Assembly: GCA_020848745.1 (NCBI GenBank)
Contig: JADLHM010000057.1
Location: 52,304-116,303, forward strand
Direction: 5' to 3'
Source: Deltaproteobacteria bacterium
Lineage (GTDB): Bacteria > Desulfobacterota > Binatia > UTPRO1
DNA length: 64,000 nucleotides
The notes beneath the pieces are model-generated. The model was not told the DNA's origin. It saw nothing but the letters and a program-made list of their open reading frames with translations, and did not search any database. This document shows positions 34,001 through 41,100 of this stretch, piece after piece (position 1 is the first letter of the stretch; each line of letters begins with the position of its first letter). The position numbers and the translations under genes were made by a program.

Positions 34001-34521
34001 ACGGAGGCGGCGATCGTCCGCGCCCCCGCGCAGACCTGAGCGTCGGCCAGGCACGCGATCGCGTTGTCGACGTCGTCGACGAGCGGGTTCGGCGCAACGG
34101 CGCAGCGGTCGACGACCCCCTCGAACCCGACTCCGTCGATCGGGAGGAGGCTCCCGGCGTCGCAGCGTTTGCGGACGTTCGCGCGCAGCGCCGCCAGGAG
34201 CGCCGCCTGCTTCTCGAACGACTTCCCGCAGGTCGCCGAGGCGCGGAAGGTGCAGCCGGTGTCGCCCGGTCGCCCCATGAGGCAGCGCACGAGCCCGCCG
34301 ACACACTTTCCCGCGTCGCGGTCGCGGGCCCCGGCGTAGCGATCGGCGGCCGAGGCCAGCGCCTTCTGGCACCGCGCCGCCGCCGCGATCCGCGGATCGA
34401 CGGCGCGGGCCGCTGCGGCCGGACCGACGCCCGCGACGAGCACGAGCAGCACCGCTGCGGCACACGCGACGCGGTGCAGACGAGGCCCCGTCGTGGAGCT
34501 GGAGGATGGATCAGGTGTCAC
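31045..34521 (-). CDS. Exported PQQ-type sugar dehydrogenase fused to a diheme c-type cytochrome
   Basis: A roughly 1158-residue periplasmic or secreted fusion. After a signal peptide (core ACAAAVLLVLVAGVGPAAA) comes a Cys-rich helical region (about residues 40-370) and a Thr/Pro linker. A six-bladed propeller of the soluble glucose/sorbosone dehydrogenase type follows, with QITYAPDGGDRLFVVEQ, ENHKGGHLGFGPDGMLYV and WALGLRNPWRM. The C-terminal domain resembles SO2930-type diheme cytochromes (YDVQSPLWSDGAGKRRF), with two CxxCH haem sites: CVRCH and CSHCH. It should oxidise a sugar or alcohol with PQQ and pass electrons to its own haems. The start is uncertain: GTG 34521 puts the signal peptide at the N terminus; ATG 34617 adds 32 unlikely residues. 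Confidence 0.85.
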   Translation of the reverse strand: MTPDPSSSSTTGPRLHRVACAAAVLLVLVAGVGPAAAARAVDPRIAAAARCQKALASAADRYAGARDRDAGKCVGGLVRCLMGRPGDTGCTFRASATCGKSFEKQAALLAALRANVRKRCDAGSLLPIDGVGFEGVVDRCAVAPNPLVDDVDNAIACLADAQVCAGARTIAASVPRTAALLAASGALSSLPVGSSCLPDWATLRQSTSEAAGRLAAPCTAAMLKDGARDQDAWRGAYGKCLGALFACGDPSGGDETCWARAATTCAAAFRKGPVVDSAAAAVAGACVEAKVPFAALASADGANAAALGSLCATVGIAPLDDAGDWRACLARTAGCDVAETTTFVYPRADALLARIGRSRFPAFCPGFVPVPTRTPTPTATPTRTVTPSATPTATPTRTPTRTATPTATPTRTPTRTATPTRTATRTATPGNDVTPTPVPTFTPTGACDADPAPHGLAGRPAATTCRLDGSPEQFPTLEVERVFAGLSFSAPVQITYAPDGGDRLFVVEQTGRVKVFANDDSVATAKTFLDLSTIVAYANGEEGLLSLAFHPAYAANGYFYVFYSAQSPRRSVVARYRVSADPDVADPASAQIVLTVAQPYENHKGGHLGFGPDGMLYVPLGDGGSAGDPNDYAQNENDLRGKILRLDVDRTDPGLAYAVPADNPFVGVAGARGEIWALGLRNPWRMTFDRLAHTLWVGDVGQYAWEEIDVIERGANYGWRKMEGAACYNPLSSCQDPGFTYPLAAYDHSNGACAVIGGVVYRGTALPELYGAYVFADYCNGKISALRWDGSTPTVRPLASSGFGISSFGEDRDGELYLTNVTNGQILRLRRPSGAPPAGDFPLTLSATGCFDDLATRHPAPGLIPYDVQSPLWSDGAGKRRFLVLPENGTIGYTAIGGWSLPVGTILVKEFDLELERGNPASTRALETRFLVRRASGWDGYTYRWNDAQTEAHLLDAATTTTFQVTDPAQPGTPIAHTHYFPSRGDCVRCHNSPAGTIGLQTSQMNRVHDYDGVSDNQLRAFEYVGLFGGCLPARPASLPRLADPSDPNASLDARARSYLHANCSHCHRPQGGAPVQINLLAEPDFASTLVCDALPQAGDLGVSGARIVRPGHPEQSVLWLRAALRGQTQMPPLATLIEHPDGTALLADWITSLGGCP
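33191..33420 (-). repeat. Thr/Pro linker repeat with a perfect 42-bp tandem duplication
   Basis: This codes the Thr/Pro/Arg linker of the dehydrogenase-cytochrome protein. Within it, 33269-33310 and 33311-33352 are identical 42-bp units in tandem (14 codons each), which suggests recent slippage expansion. The remainder is a degenerate version of the same units. Confidence 0.85.
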
Positions 34522-34574
34522 GAGCAACCGGTAACCGGCAAGAGCAGCAGTCCGCGGGGAGCCGACGGTCGCTG

Positions 34575-34603
34575 GTGGTATCGGGAAATACGCCGGGAAG
34601 CAA
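34575..34603 (-). promoter_or_regulatory. Possible promoter of the dehydrogenase-cytochrome gene
   Basis: On the minus strand TTGCTT (34598-34603) and TACCAC (34575-34580) are 17 bases apart. They lie between the hairpin that ends the S45 gene and the GTG at 34521. The boxes are imperfect. Confidence 0.35.
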
Positions 34604-34624
34604 TTCACCGGCGCCATACGGTCT

Positions 34625-34662
34625 GCGCGGGCCGGACGTGCCGCAGCACGCCCGGCCCGCGC
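34625..34662 (-). terminator. Strong GC hairpin terminating the S45 hydrolase gene
   Basis: An 11-bp arm, a single mismatch, then 5 more pairs around a four-base loop: GCGCGGGCCGG pairs with CCGGCCCGCGC, and CGTGC with GCACG. It begins about seven bases after the S45 stop codon. No T-run follows, so it would be a U-tract-free terminator or an RNA-stabilising 3' hairpin, as is common in very GC-rich genomes. Confidence 0.6.
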
Positions 34663-34668
34663 GTCTTC

Positions 34669-37600
34669 TCAGGGGTTGCAGGCGATCTTCAGCGAATCGA
34701 CGTCCGCCTTGCCGTTGCTGTCCTCGGTGCGGAGACGGATCACCTGGCGGGTCAGCCGGCCGTTGCGGATCGGAATCGACACATACGCGGTCACGCAACG
34801 GTCCTGGGTCGTGATCGCGGTGTTGTACTGGATCGTGTTGATGTGGCTCCCGAGCACGTTGTGCGGGCCGAGCGAGCGGAGGAGCGTGCTCAGGTCGCGC
34901 CCGATCTTTCCGTCGACCGCCTTCTTGCTGTCGGGCTTCGGGGACTTGATCGTGATGCGCTTCACGTCGTTCGGGAAGCAGGCGCTCCCCTGGAGGCGCG
35001 GATCGTTGTTGTTCAGGCAGATCATGACGTGCGCGACGCAGGTGCCGTTCGCCGCGCCGTCGAAGTCCGAGCCGCCGCCGTCGTTGATGACGAAGCTGTT
35101 CTGCTTGAGGGCCTTCTCGGTCAGCGGCGCGTCGACGAAGAACTCGGTGGCGCAATCGGTGGTCGGGCTCCCGCCGCCCGGCGCGCAGCGCCCGGGCCCG
35201 GCCTCGGTGCAGCCCGGGAACGACGGATACGTTTCGCGCGACGCCGCGTTCGCCACCACGTCCGCCGTGTACAGGTACGTGTCGTGGTAGCCGTTGCCGA
35301 GCCAGAGATTCACCTGGTCGCCGTAGTGCGGCCGGCCGACCACCCCGTCCTCGCCGCCGGGAATCACGTTCTTCGCCGAGATGGCGCCGCTCGCCATCTC
35401 GACCACGCTCCGGCGATTGGCGCCGCTGCCGAACGCCAGGCTCGTGGCCGAGGTGGGACGCAGCCCGTAATTCGCCACGTCCACCGTGAAGCGCGCGCCG
35501 TCGGCGGGCATGCCCGGCGGGAACCCGACCGCCGGCTGCGGCGGGATGCTGTAGGCGCCGCCGCCCGGGACGAGCGTGCCGTTCATGTCGCCGTCGATGA
35601 AGCTGTTGAAGACGACGTAGTGGACCTTGCCCCAGAGGTAGTCGTCGACGTTCGTCGAACTCGCGAATGCGGGCGCGAAACCCGCGCCGGCGAGCAGGTT
35701 CAGCGCGTCCTGGAGGCTCTTCACCAGGATGATGTCGCGCTCCTCCTCGGCCGAGAGCGCCACGCCCGTGTCGTCGAAGAAGTTCAGGCCGGAGGCGCCG
35801 ACGCCCGTGAACGGCACGCGTGTGAGCAACCGGATGAGGCCGCGGACGCCCTCGGTCACGCCCTGGCGGTAGCCGATGCCGGCCGCCGCGAGGCGCGCGT
35901 CGAACGTGCGGTCCATGAGGCGGCCCACGGCGACGTTGTAGATCGTCGTCGCCACGCTATCGACGAGCTCCTGCGGCGTCGGCGCGCCGGGGTCGCCGGG
36001 CGTGTCGAAGCCGGCCGGCGCGTTGTACGTCCAGCCGGCGAGTCGGTTGCGCGCGTCGAGTATCGTCGGATTCAAGAGACCCGCGAGCTCCGGCGGCGCG
36101 CCGCCGAGACCCGCGTGGTCCACGGCGTCGACGAAGTACGGCGCGAGCCGCTTGCCTTCCATCTGGTTCACGTCGGCCTGCATGCGCTCCATGTCGGCCA
36201 TCGAGATCACGCCGTCGCCGGCAGGCGTGCCGGGCGGCGTCGGGATGAGGTTCAGCTCGCTGCGGATCAGCTCGGTGATGCGCGCGGCGCGAAACTCGTC
36301 GTAGCCGGGGCTCAGGTAGGGGCCGGTGCCGGCGAGCGCCTCGTTCAGCGCGTCGTTGTCGGCCGTGTTGCCGATCGGATCGTTGTTGGCGTTCACCCAC
36401 CAGTGCGCCGGCGGGTTCTCGATCTGCGGCATCCCGGCGAACGGCACGATCTCGTACGGCACCGCCTGGTCGGCCGGTTGCGGCCCGCCGAGCGCCTTCC
36501 ACTCGTTGCCGGTCGTACCGTCGCGAACCAGGTACGGCGGGCCGCCGTGCAGCGTACCGGCGTCGAGGTCTTCACGGATGGGGAACTCGCCGCTCGAGAA
36601 GTACGCGATGTTGCCGGCGACGTCGGCGTAGCCCCAGTTCTGCGAGCCGAAGTCGAAGAACTGGAGGCCCTGCTTGAAGGTCGCGAGATCGGTCGCGGTG
36701 TTCCAGATGTAGAAGGTATCGAGCTCGCGGGTCGCGTAGGTACCCGTGAACTTCACCGTGAGCGCGCTCCCGACCTGGTTCGCCTGGAAGGGATTGCCGG
36801 GCGCCGAGGTGTGCGGGATGGTGAGCGTCTGCGGGAAGATCGCGCCGTGGCGGGTGACCACCATGCGGCGCGGCGGCACGAAGTTCGCGAGGAGCTTGGT
36901 GGCGTCGAAGATACCCTTTACGGTGCTGAGCGGCACCGACGACGCGAACGCGATCACGTTGCGCTCGAGCCCGCCGACCGCCTCGTTGCCGTTCTCCATG
37001 TTCACCTTCACCTGGATCGGCGACTGCACGACGGCCTCGGGGTTGCCCTGGTAGTGGCTGAAGAGCGTCCCGGACGCGTCGGTCGACATGTCCTCGAGGA
37101 ACCAGTCGGTGACGTCGGCGGGATTCGTGGTGGAGCCCCACGCGATGCTCTCGTTGTGCCCCTGCACGACGCCGGGCGCGCCGGCGAAGCCGATGCCGGT
37201 GACGTTCATGTCGCCGCCCCGGTCCTTGGTGTTCACGTGCAGCTCGTAGAAGGTCGCGGGGCTCCCGAGGCCGAGATGCGGATCGTTCGCGTAGATCGGG
37301 TTGCCGGTGTCGGTCACCGACCCGTCGACCGCCCACTGATTCGACCCGACCGTGCCGCGCGCGCGGATCTCGCGCATGACCGGCTGATCCATGAGCTTCG
37401 CGATGTACTCGCGCGCCTGCCGCACGGTCTCCTTGCGGGCGGCGGCGATCGCACGCTGCTGGTCCTTGCTGAGCTTCCGGCCCCTGCCGTTGCCGTCCTT
37501 GATCGCGGCCTTCGCGGTCTCGGTCCCGGCTGGAGACTTGGCGGCGCGGGCGGCGTCCTTCACGCCGTCGTGCGTCACGACCTCGCTCTTGGCGGCCGCC

Positions 37601-38430
37601 TTGGCATCGGCGAGCATGGTCGCCGGCGCGGGCGCGAGGCTCGTCAAGGGGATCGGCGCGTTGCTCGCGTCGGGCACCGTGAAAGCGTTCGCCGCGGGCT
37701 GCACACGGGCGAGATCCTGGGCGAACGCGGTCGTGCCGGTCGGCACGCCGAGCGCGTCGGTGACGTCGGCGAGGTCGCCCGTCGGGCCGTCCTCGAAGTC
37801 GAACGAGAGCTGGAAGGCCTGGAGCTTGCCGAACGCGACCGAGTCGATCGGCGACCACGGGGCGATGGAGGAGATGCTCAGGCTCACGTACTCGGCCGGC
37901 AGGTTGCCGGTCGTGTTCACCCGGTTGATGTACTCGTTGACGCCGTCGGCATAGGCCTGGAGGAGGCTCTGCACGGCGGGCGACAGCGCGTTGAACGAGT
38001 CGATCGCCGCCTGGCGGAACCCGAGCGACTGGAAGAACAAGTCCTGGGTCACGTTGCTGATGTTCCCGGGAAACGGCGGGTCCTGCGCCTGGAGCAGCGT
38101 CGGACCCGTCTTGAAGTCGGGGAAGCCGAGGAGCTCGGAGACGGTGCCGCTCGGCACGCGCCGGAAGACGTCCATCTGGAACATGCGCTCGCGCGCATGG
38201 ATGTTGCCGAGCGCAAACGCGGCGTCGTTCTGCGTCGAGGCGTAGATGTGCGGGATGCCCTTGGCGTCGCGCACCACGTCGACGGGAGCGCTCAGCTGAC
38301 CGAACGTCAGCGTCTGCGCGATCGGCAGATCGGTCACCGGATCGGCACAGACGCGACCGACGGTCAGCAGCGGCCATGCGAGCGTAAACGCGAAGGCGAC
38401 GAGGAACGACGGGCGGCGGCGATGGTGCAT
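34669..38430 (-). CDS. Exported penicillin acylase family (S45, Ntn-hydrolase) amidase
   Basis: A 1253-residue precursor of the S45 Ntn-hydrolase family (penicillin G acylase, AHL acylase and long-chain N-acyl amidases), which cleave amide bonds after self-processing. The signal peptide covers about residues 1-29. The alpha chain has DVVRDAKGIPHIYAST and NIHARERMFQMD. Autocleavage is expected at Gly362-Ser363 in TVGSNQWAVDGS, Ser363 becoming the N-terminal nucleophile. NDPHLGLGSPATFYELHV and GHNESIAWGSTT follow. A Lys/Ala-rich insert (about 270-345) precedes the cleavage point. The last 250 residues, with several Cys, exceed the usual 750-850-residue length and may be a substrate or attachment domain. 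The ATG at 38430 has AGGAGG seven bases upstream. Confidence 0.9.
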   Translation of the reverse strand: MHHRRRPSFLVAFAFTLAWPLLTVGRVCADPVTDLPIAQTLTFGQLSAPVDVVRDAKGIPHIYASTQNDAAFALGNIHARERMFQMDVFRRVPSGTVSELLGFPDFKTGPTLLQAQDPPFPGNISNVTQDLFFQSLGFRQAAIDSFNALSPAVQSLLQAYADGVNEYINRVNTTGNLPAEYVSLSISSIAPWSPIDSVAFGKLQAFQLSFDFEDGPTGDLADVTDALGVPTGTTAFAQDLARVQPAANAFTVPDASNAPIPLTSLAPAPATMLADAKAAAKSEVVTHDGVKDAARAAKSPAGTETAKAAIKDGNGRGRKLSKDQQRAIAAARKETVRQAREYIAKLMDQPVMREIRARGTVGSNQWAVDGSVTDTGNPIYANDPHLGLGSPATFYELHVNTKDRGGDMNVTGIGFAGAPGVVQGHNESIAWGSTTNPADVTDWFLEDMSTDASGTLFSHYQGNPEAVVQSPIQVKVNMENGNEAVGGLERNVIAFASSVPLSTVKGIFDATKLLANFVPPRRMVVTRHGAIFPQTLTIPHTSAPGNPFQANQVGSALTVKFTGTYATRELDTFYIWNTATDLATFKQGLQFFDFGSQNWGYADVAGNIAYFSSGEFPIREDLDAGTLHGGPPYLVRDGTTGNEWKALGGPQPADQAVPYEIVPFAGMPQIENPPAHWWVNANNDPIGNTADNDALNEALAGTGPYLSPGYDEFRAARITELIRSELNLIPTPPGTPAGDGVISMADMERMQADVNQMEGKRLAPYFVDAVDHAGLGGAPPELAGLLNPTILDARNRLAGWTYNAPAGFDTPGDPGAPTPQELVDSVATTIYNVAVGRLMDRTFDARLAAAGIGYRQGVTEGVRGLIRLLTRVPFTGVGASGLNFFDDTGVALSAEEERDIILVKSLQDALNLLAGAGFAPAFASSTNVDDYLWGKVHYVVFNSFIDGDMNGTLVPGGGAYSIPPQPAVGFPPGMPADGARFTVDVANYGLRPTSATSLAFGSGANRRSVVEMASGAISAKNVIPGGEDGVVGRPHYGDQVNLWLGNGYHDTYLYTADVVANAASRETYPSFPGCTEAGPGRCAPGGGSPTTDCATEFFVDAPLTEKALKQNSFVINDGGGSDFDGAANGTCVAHVMICLNNNDPRLQGSACFPNDVKRITIKSPKPDSKKAVDGKIGRDLSTLLRSLGPHNVLGSHINTIQYNTAITTQDRCVTAYVSIPIRNGRLTRQVIRLRTEDSNGKADVDSLKIACNP

Positions 38431-38461
38431 CGGGGATCCTCCTGGATGTACGGGTGCGACG

Positions 38462-38477
38462 GTCTGTACGTACGGAC
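38462..38477. promoter_or_regulatory. Palindrome GTCTGTACGTACGGAC in the S45 leader
   Basis: A 16-bp palindrome with one mismatched pair lies between the S45 promoter and its ribosome binding site, in the position of a repressor operator. Related GTACGG is repeated close by. Confidence 0.35.
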
Positions 38478-38517
38478 GGCACGCGCGGCCGAAGTGCCGC
38501 GACCGCAAGATCGCGGC

Positions 38518-38547
38518 ATTAGACGGCGGCCGGCCCGCCCCTGTCAA
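38518..38547 (-). promoter_or_regulatory. Sigma-70 promoter of the S45 hydrolase
   Basis: On the minus strand, TTGACA (38542-38547), an 18-base spacer and TCTAAT (38518-38523). It is preceded by the AT-rich block CGCAGATTTTTTC. Box sequences, spacer length and upstream block match the promoter at 5139-5168, which suggests shared control. Confidence 0.65.
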
Positions 38548-38658
38548 GAAAAAATCTGCGCCGCGGCGCCCGCCAGCGCGGCTGCGCGGTGCCCCCGGCC
38601 GGGCCGCGGCAGGCAGCCCGCTCGCCGATGCCGCGGAGCGTACGCGGACCGGCCGGCG

Positions 38659-38687
38659 TTGTGCTCGCCCGGGGCGCGCGGCTAGAA
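38659..38687 (+). promoter_or_regulatory. Promoter of the nitrile hydratase operon
   Basis: TTGTGC (38659-38664), a 17-base spacer and CTAGAA (38682-38687) lie 23 bases before the nthB start. A GAGGAGG ribosome binding site lies in between. Confidence 0.45.
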
Positions 38688-38710
38688 CGAGACCGCGAGG
38701 AGGAGCGCGG

Positions 38711-39358
38711 GTGCACGGGATCCACGACCTGGGCGGCATGCACGGCTTCGGCCGCGTCGAGGTGGAGGCCGACGAGCCGGTCTTCCACGCCGCCTTCGAG
38801 CGCCGGGTGCTCGGCATGGCCTACCAGGTGGTGGGCTTCGGCTGGATCACCATCGACGCGTTCCGCCACGGCATCGAGCGCATCCCGCCGGTCGACTACC
38901 TGACCCTCGGCTACTACGGCCGCTGGCGCGCGGCGCTCGAGCGCCTGCTGATCGAGCGCGGCGTGCTCGCGTCGGACGAGGTCGACGCGCGCGTCGCGAG
39001 CCGCACGAGCGCCCCGCCGGCGGCGGCCCCGGCCCCGCCGGCCGCGATCGCTCCCGGCTTCGAGCGCGACCTCGCGCGCCCGGCGCGCTTCGCCGGCGGC
39101 GATCGGGTGCGGGCACGCGTGACGAGCTCGCCGGGGCACACGCGCCTCCCCCGCTACGTCGCGGGTCGCGTCGGGACCGTCGTGGTGGCGGGCCCGGCCT
39201 ACGTCTTCCCCGACGCGAACGCGCACGGACGCGGCGAGGATCCGCAGCACCTCTATACGGTACGCTTCGACGGCCGCGAGCTCTGGGGCGATGCCGCCGA
39301 GCCGGCGACGTCGGTCCACGTCGACCTGTTCGAACCATACCTGGAGCCCGTCCCATGA
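38711..39358 (+). CDS. nthB: Nitrile hydratase beta subunit
   Basis: A 215-residue beta subunit of nitrile hydratase, which with the alpha subunit hydrates nitriles to amides in the cytoplasm. The N-terminal MHGIHDLGGMHGFG is diagnostic. The C-terminal SH3-like domain (about residues 115-215) has FAGGDRVRARV, HTRLPRYVAGRVGTV, YTVRFDGRELWG and VHVDLFEPYLEP. The GTG start has GAGGAGG upstream. The TGA overlaps the alpha ATG by four bases. Gene order beta-alpha-activator is typical of cobalt enzymes. An Ala/Pro-rich linker (about 100-112) joins the two halves. Confidence 0.95.
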   Translation: MHGIHDLGGMHGFGRVEVEADEPVFHAAFERRVLGMAYQVVGFGWITIDAFRHGIERIPPVDYLTLGYYGRWRAALERLLIERGVLASDEVDARVASRTSAPPAAAPAPPAAIAPGFERDLARPARFAGGDRVRARVTSSPGHTRLPRYVAGRVGTVVVAGPAYVFPDANAHGRGEDPQHLYTVRFDGRELWGDAAEPATSVHVDLFEPYLEPVP

Positions 39359-40011
39359 GCGATCGGCACCACCACGACGACCACGAGCACGGCGCCGATC
39401 CGATCGCGCGGCGAAACGCGCTCCGCGCCGAGGCGCTCGAGTCGCTCCTCGTCGAGCGCGGCCTCGTCCAGCCCGACGTCGTCGACGCGATCGTGACGCG
39501 CTTCGAGCAGGACATCGGTCCGCTGAACGGCGCGAAGCTCGTGGCCCGGGCCTGGACCGATCCGGCCTTCAAGATCCGCCTCCTCGCCGACCCGTGGGCC
39601 GCGATCGAGGAGCTCGGTCTCCCGACGGGGCCGGACAAGACGCCGATCGTGGTGCTCGAAGATGCGCCCGATCTGCACCACGTCGTCGTGTGCACGCTCT
39701 GCTCCTGCTACCCGTCCTCGCTGCTCGGCCTGCCGCCCACCTGGTACAAGAGCCCGCCGTATCGCTCGCGCGTCGTACGCGAGCCGCGCGCGGTGCTGCG
39801 CGAGATGGGCCTCGATCTCCCGCCCGAGGTCGCCGTGCGGGTCTCGGACTCGAGCGCCGAGGTCCGCTATCTGGTGCTGCCGATGCGACCCGCCGGGACC
39901 GTGGGCTGGAGCGAGGAGGACCTGCGACGCCTCGTGACGCGCGACACCCTGATCGGCGTGGCCCGCCCGTCCGTCGCGGTGGACGACCCGGCGCCAGGGA
40001 AGCCGACATGA
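39355..40011 (+). CDS. nthA: Nitrile hydratase alpha subunit, cobalt type
   Basis: A 218-residue catalytic subunit. The metal-binding claw VCTLCSCYP has Cys113, Cys116 and Cys118; the Thr at position 114 is the mark of non-corrin cobalt enzymes (iron enzymes have Ser). Cys116 and Cys118 would be oxidised to sulfinic and sulfenic acids. YKSPPYRSRVVREPRAVL, with the conserved Arg residues, contacts the beta subunit. The N terminus is His/Asp-rich (MSDRHHHDDHEHG), which is unusual and might help load metal. The stop overlaps the activator ATG by four bases, so all three genes are coupled. Confidence 0.96.
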   Translation: MSDRHHHDDHEHGADPIARRNALRAEALESLLVERGLVQPDVVDAIVTRFEQDIGPLNGAKLVARAWTDPAFKIRLLADPWAAIEELGLPTGPDKTPIVVLEDAPDLHHVVVCTLCSCYPSSLLGLPPTWYKSPPYRSRVVREPRAVLREMGLDLPPEVAVRVSDSSAEVRYLVLPMRPAGTVGWSEEDLRRLVTRDTLIGVARPSVAVDDPAPGKPT

Positions 40012-40373
40012 CCTCCGACGGTCGCGCGCAGGTCCTCGACTGGGACGGCCCCCTGTCGCCGCCGCGCCGGAACGGCGAGCTCGTCTTCGAGGCGCTCTGG
40101 GAAAGCCGCGTCTTCGGCATGACGATGACTCTCTACGAGCGCGGCGCGTTCGCGTGGGACGAGTTCCGTGACCGCTTGATCGCGACCATCGCCGCGGCCG
40201 AGCGCGCCGCCCATCCGCACGCCGGAGCGTACCGCTACTGGGAGTGCTGGCTTGGCGCTTTCGAGGCGCTGGCGGCCGACAAGGCATGGTGCGCGCCGGG
40301 GGCGGTCGACGCGCGGCTCGCGGAGCTCGCGGCGCGACCCGCGGGACATGATCACCGCACGCCCGGCACCTGA
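40008..40373 (+). CDS. Nitrile hydratase accessory/activator protein (P14K type)
   Basis: A 121-residue protein homologous to the N-terminal half of the beta subunit, as is usual for the cobalt nitrile hydratase activators that exchange the cobalt-loaded alpha subunit into the enzyme. Typical segments are NGELVFEALWESRVFGMTMTL and AFAWDEFRDRLIATI, with YRYWECWLGAFEALAADK toward the end. It overlaps the alpha gene by ATGA. The His-containing tail (GHDHR) could bind metal. No amidase gene lies nearby, so the fate of the amide product is not shown here. Confidence 0.9.
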   Translation: MTSDGRAQVLDWDGPLSPPRRNGELVFEALWESRVFGMTMTLYERGAFAWDEFRDRLIATIAAAERAAHPHAGAYRYWECWLGAFEALAADKAWCAPGAVDARLAELAARPAGHDHRTPGT

Positions 40374-40496
40374 GTTGTTTCGCCGCTTTGAGAAGCAGGT
40401 GGCGCGATCGCTTCCCAATCTCGCGACGTGTCCGCCATGAAGGGTCCGCCACGTCCCGGCTCGCCGCCTGGCAAGCCGGTTGCTTTCGAGAACGCC

Positions 40497-41069
40497 ATGG
40501 ACCAACCAGTGCAGATCACCTTTCGCGACGTGCCCCCCTCGGAGGCCGTCGAAGCCCGCATCCGCGAAGAGGCGGATACCCTCCGCCAATACGACGATCG
40601 CATCGTGCGTTGCCGGGTGGTCGTCGAGCAGCCGCATCGCCACCAGCACCAGGGGCGGCTCTACGCGATCCGCATCGACCTCACTGTACCGGGACGCGAG
40701 ATCGTCATTGGCAACGGCTCGCACGCCGACCACGCGCACGAGGACGTCTACGTGGCCATCCGCGACGCGTTCGAAGCGGCGCGGCGTCAGCTGCAGGACC
40801 ACACGCGCCGCACACGCGAGCGACGCTACGCGCCCGACGGGCCCGCGGCCGAGGGACGGATCGGCCGGCTCCTGCGCGATCTCGGCTACGGGTTCATCGA
40901 AACGGCGGACGGTCGCGAGATCTACTTCCACCGCAACAGCGTCGTGGACGGCACCTTCGACCGGCTCGAGGCCGGCGCCGCCGTGCACTTCGCCGAGGAG
41001 CTCGGTGAGAAGGGTCCGCAGGCGACCAGCGTCCGACCGCGCCATCCCCGGCCTTCGCACGGGAAGTGA
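40497..41069 (+). CDS. HPF/RaiA ribosome-associated domain fused to a cold-shock domain
   Basis: A 190-residue fusion. Residues about 1-105 match the HPF/RaiA ribosome-hibernation fold (VQITFRDVPPSEAVEARIREEADTL, CRVVVEQPHRHQHQG, DVYVAIRDAFEAARRQLQD). Residues about 120-185 form a cold-shock-like domain with a degenerate RNP1 (GYGFIETADGREIYFHRNSVV). HPF parts sit in the decoding centre when translation stops; the added domain could clamp mRNA or rRNA. The ATG at 40497 starts right at the conserved domain; an ATG at 40437 and a GTG at 40428 in the same frame add about 20 unconserved residues. It is followed by pfkB 31 bases on. Confidence 0.88.
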   Translation: MDQPVQITFRDVPPSEAVEARIREEADTLRQYDDRIVRCRVVVEQPHRHQHQGRLYAIRIDLTVPGREIVIGNGSHADHAHEDVYVAIRDAFEAARRQLQDHTRRTRERRYAPDGPAAEGRIGRLLRDLGYGFIETADGREIYFHRNSVVDGTFDRLEAGAAVHFAEELGEKGPQATSVRPRHPRPSHGK

Positions 41070-41100
41070 CGGACCCGCCGGCGTCGGGAACGAGCCGCTG

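Noticed and set aside
31102..38685. Apparent 2527-residue plus-strand open frame
   Set aside because: It is entirely antisense to the dehydrogenase-cytochrome and S45 genes, with Arg/Ala/Asp/Val-rich composition, no domains and no ribosome binding site.
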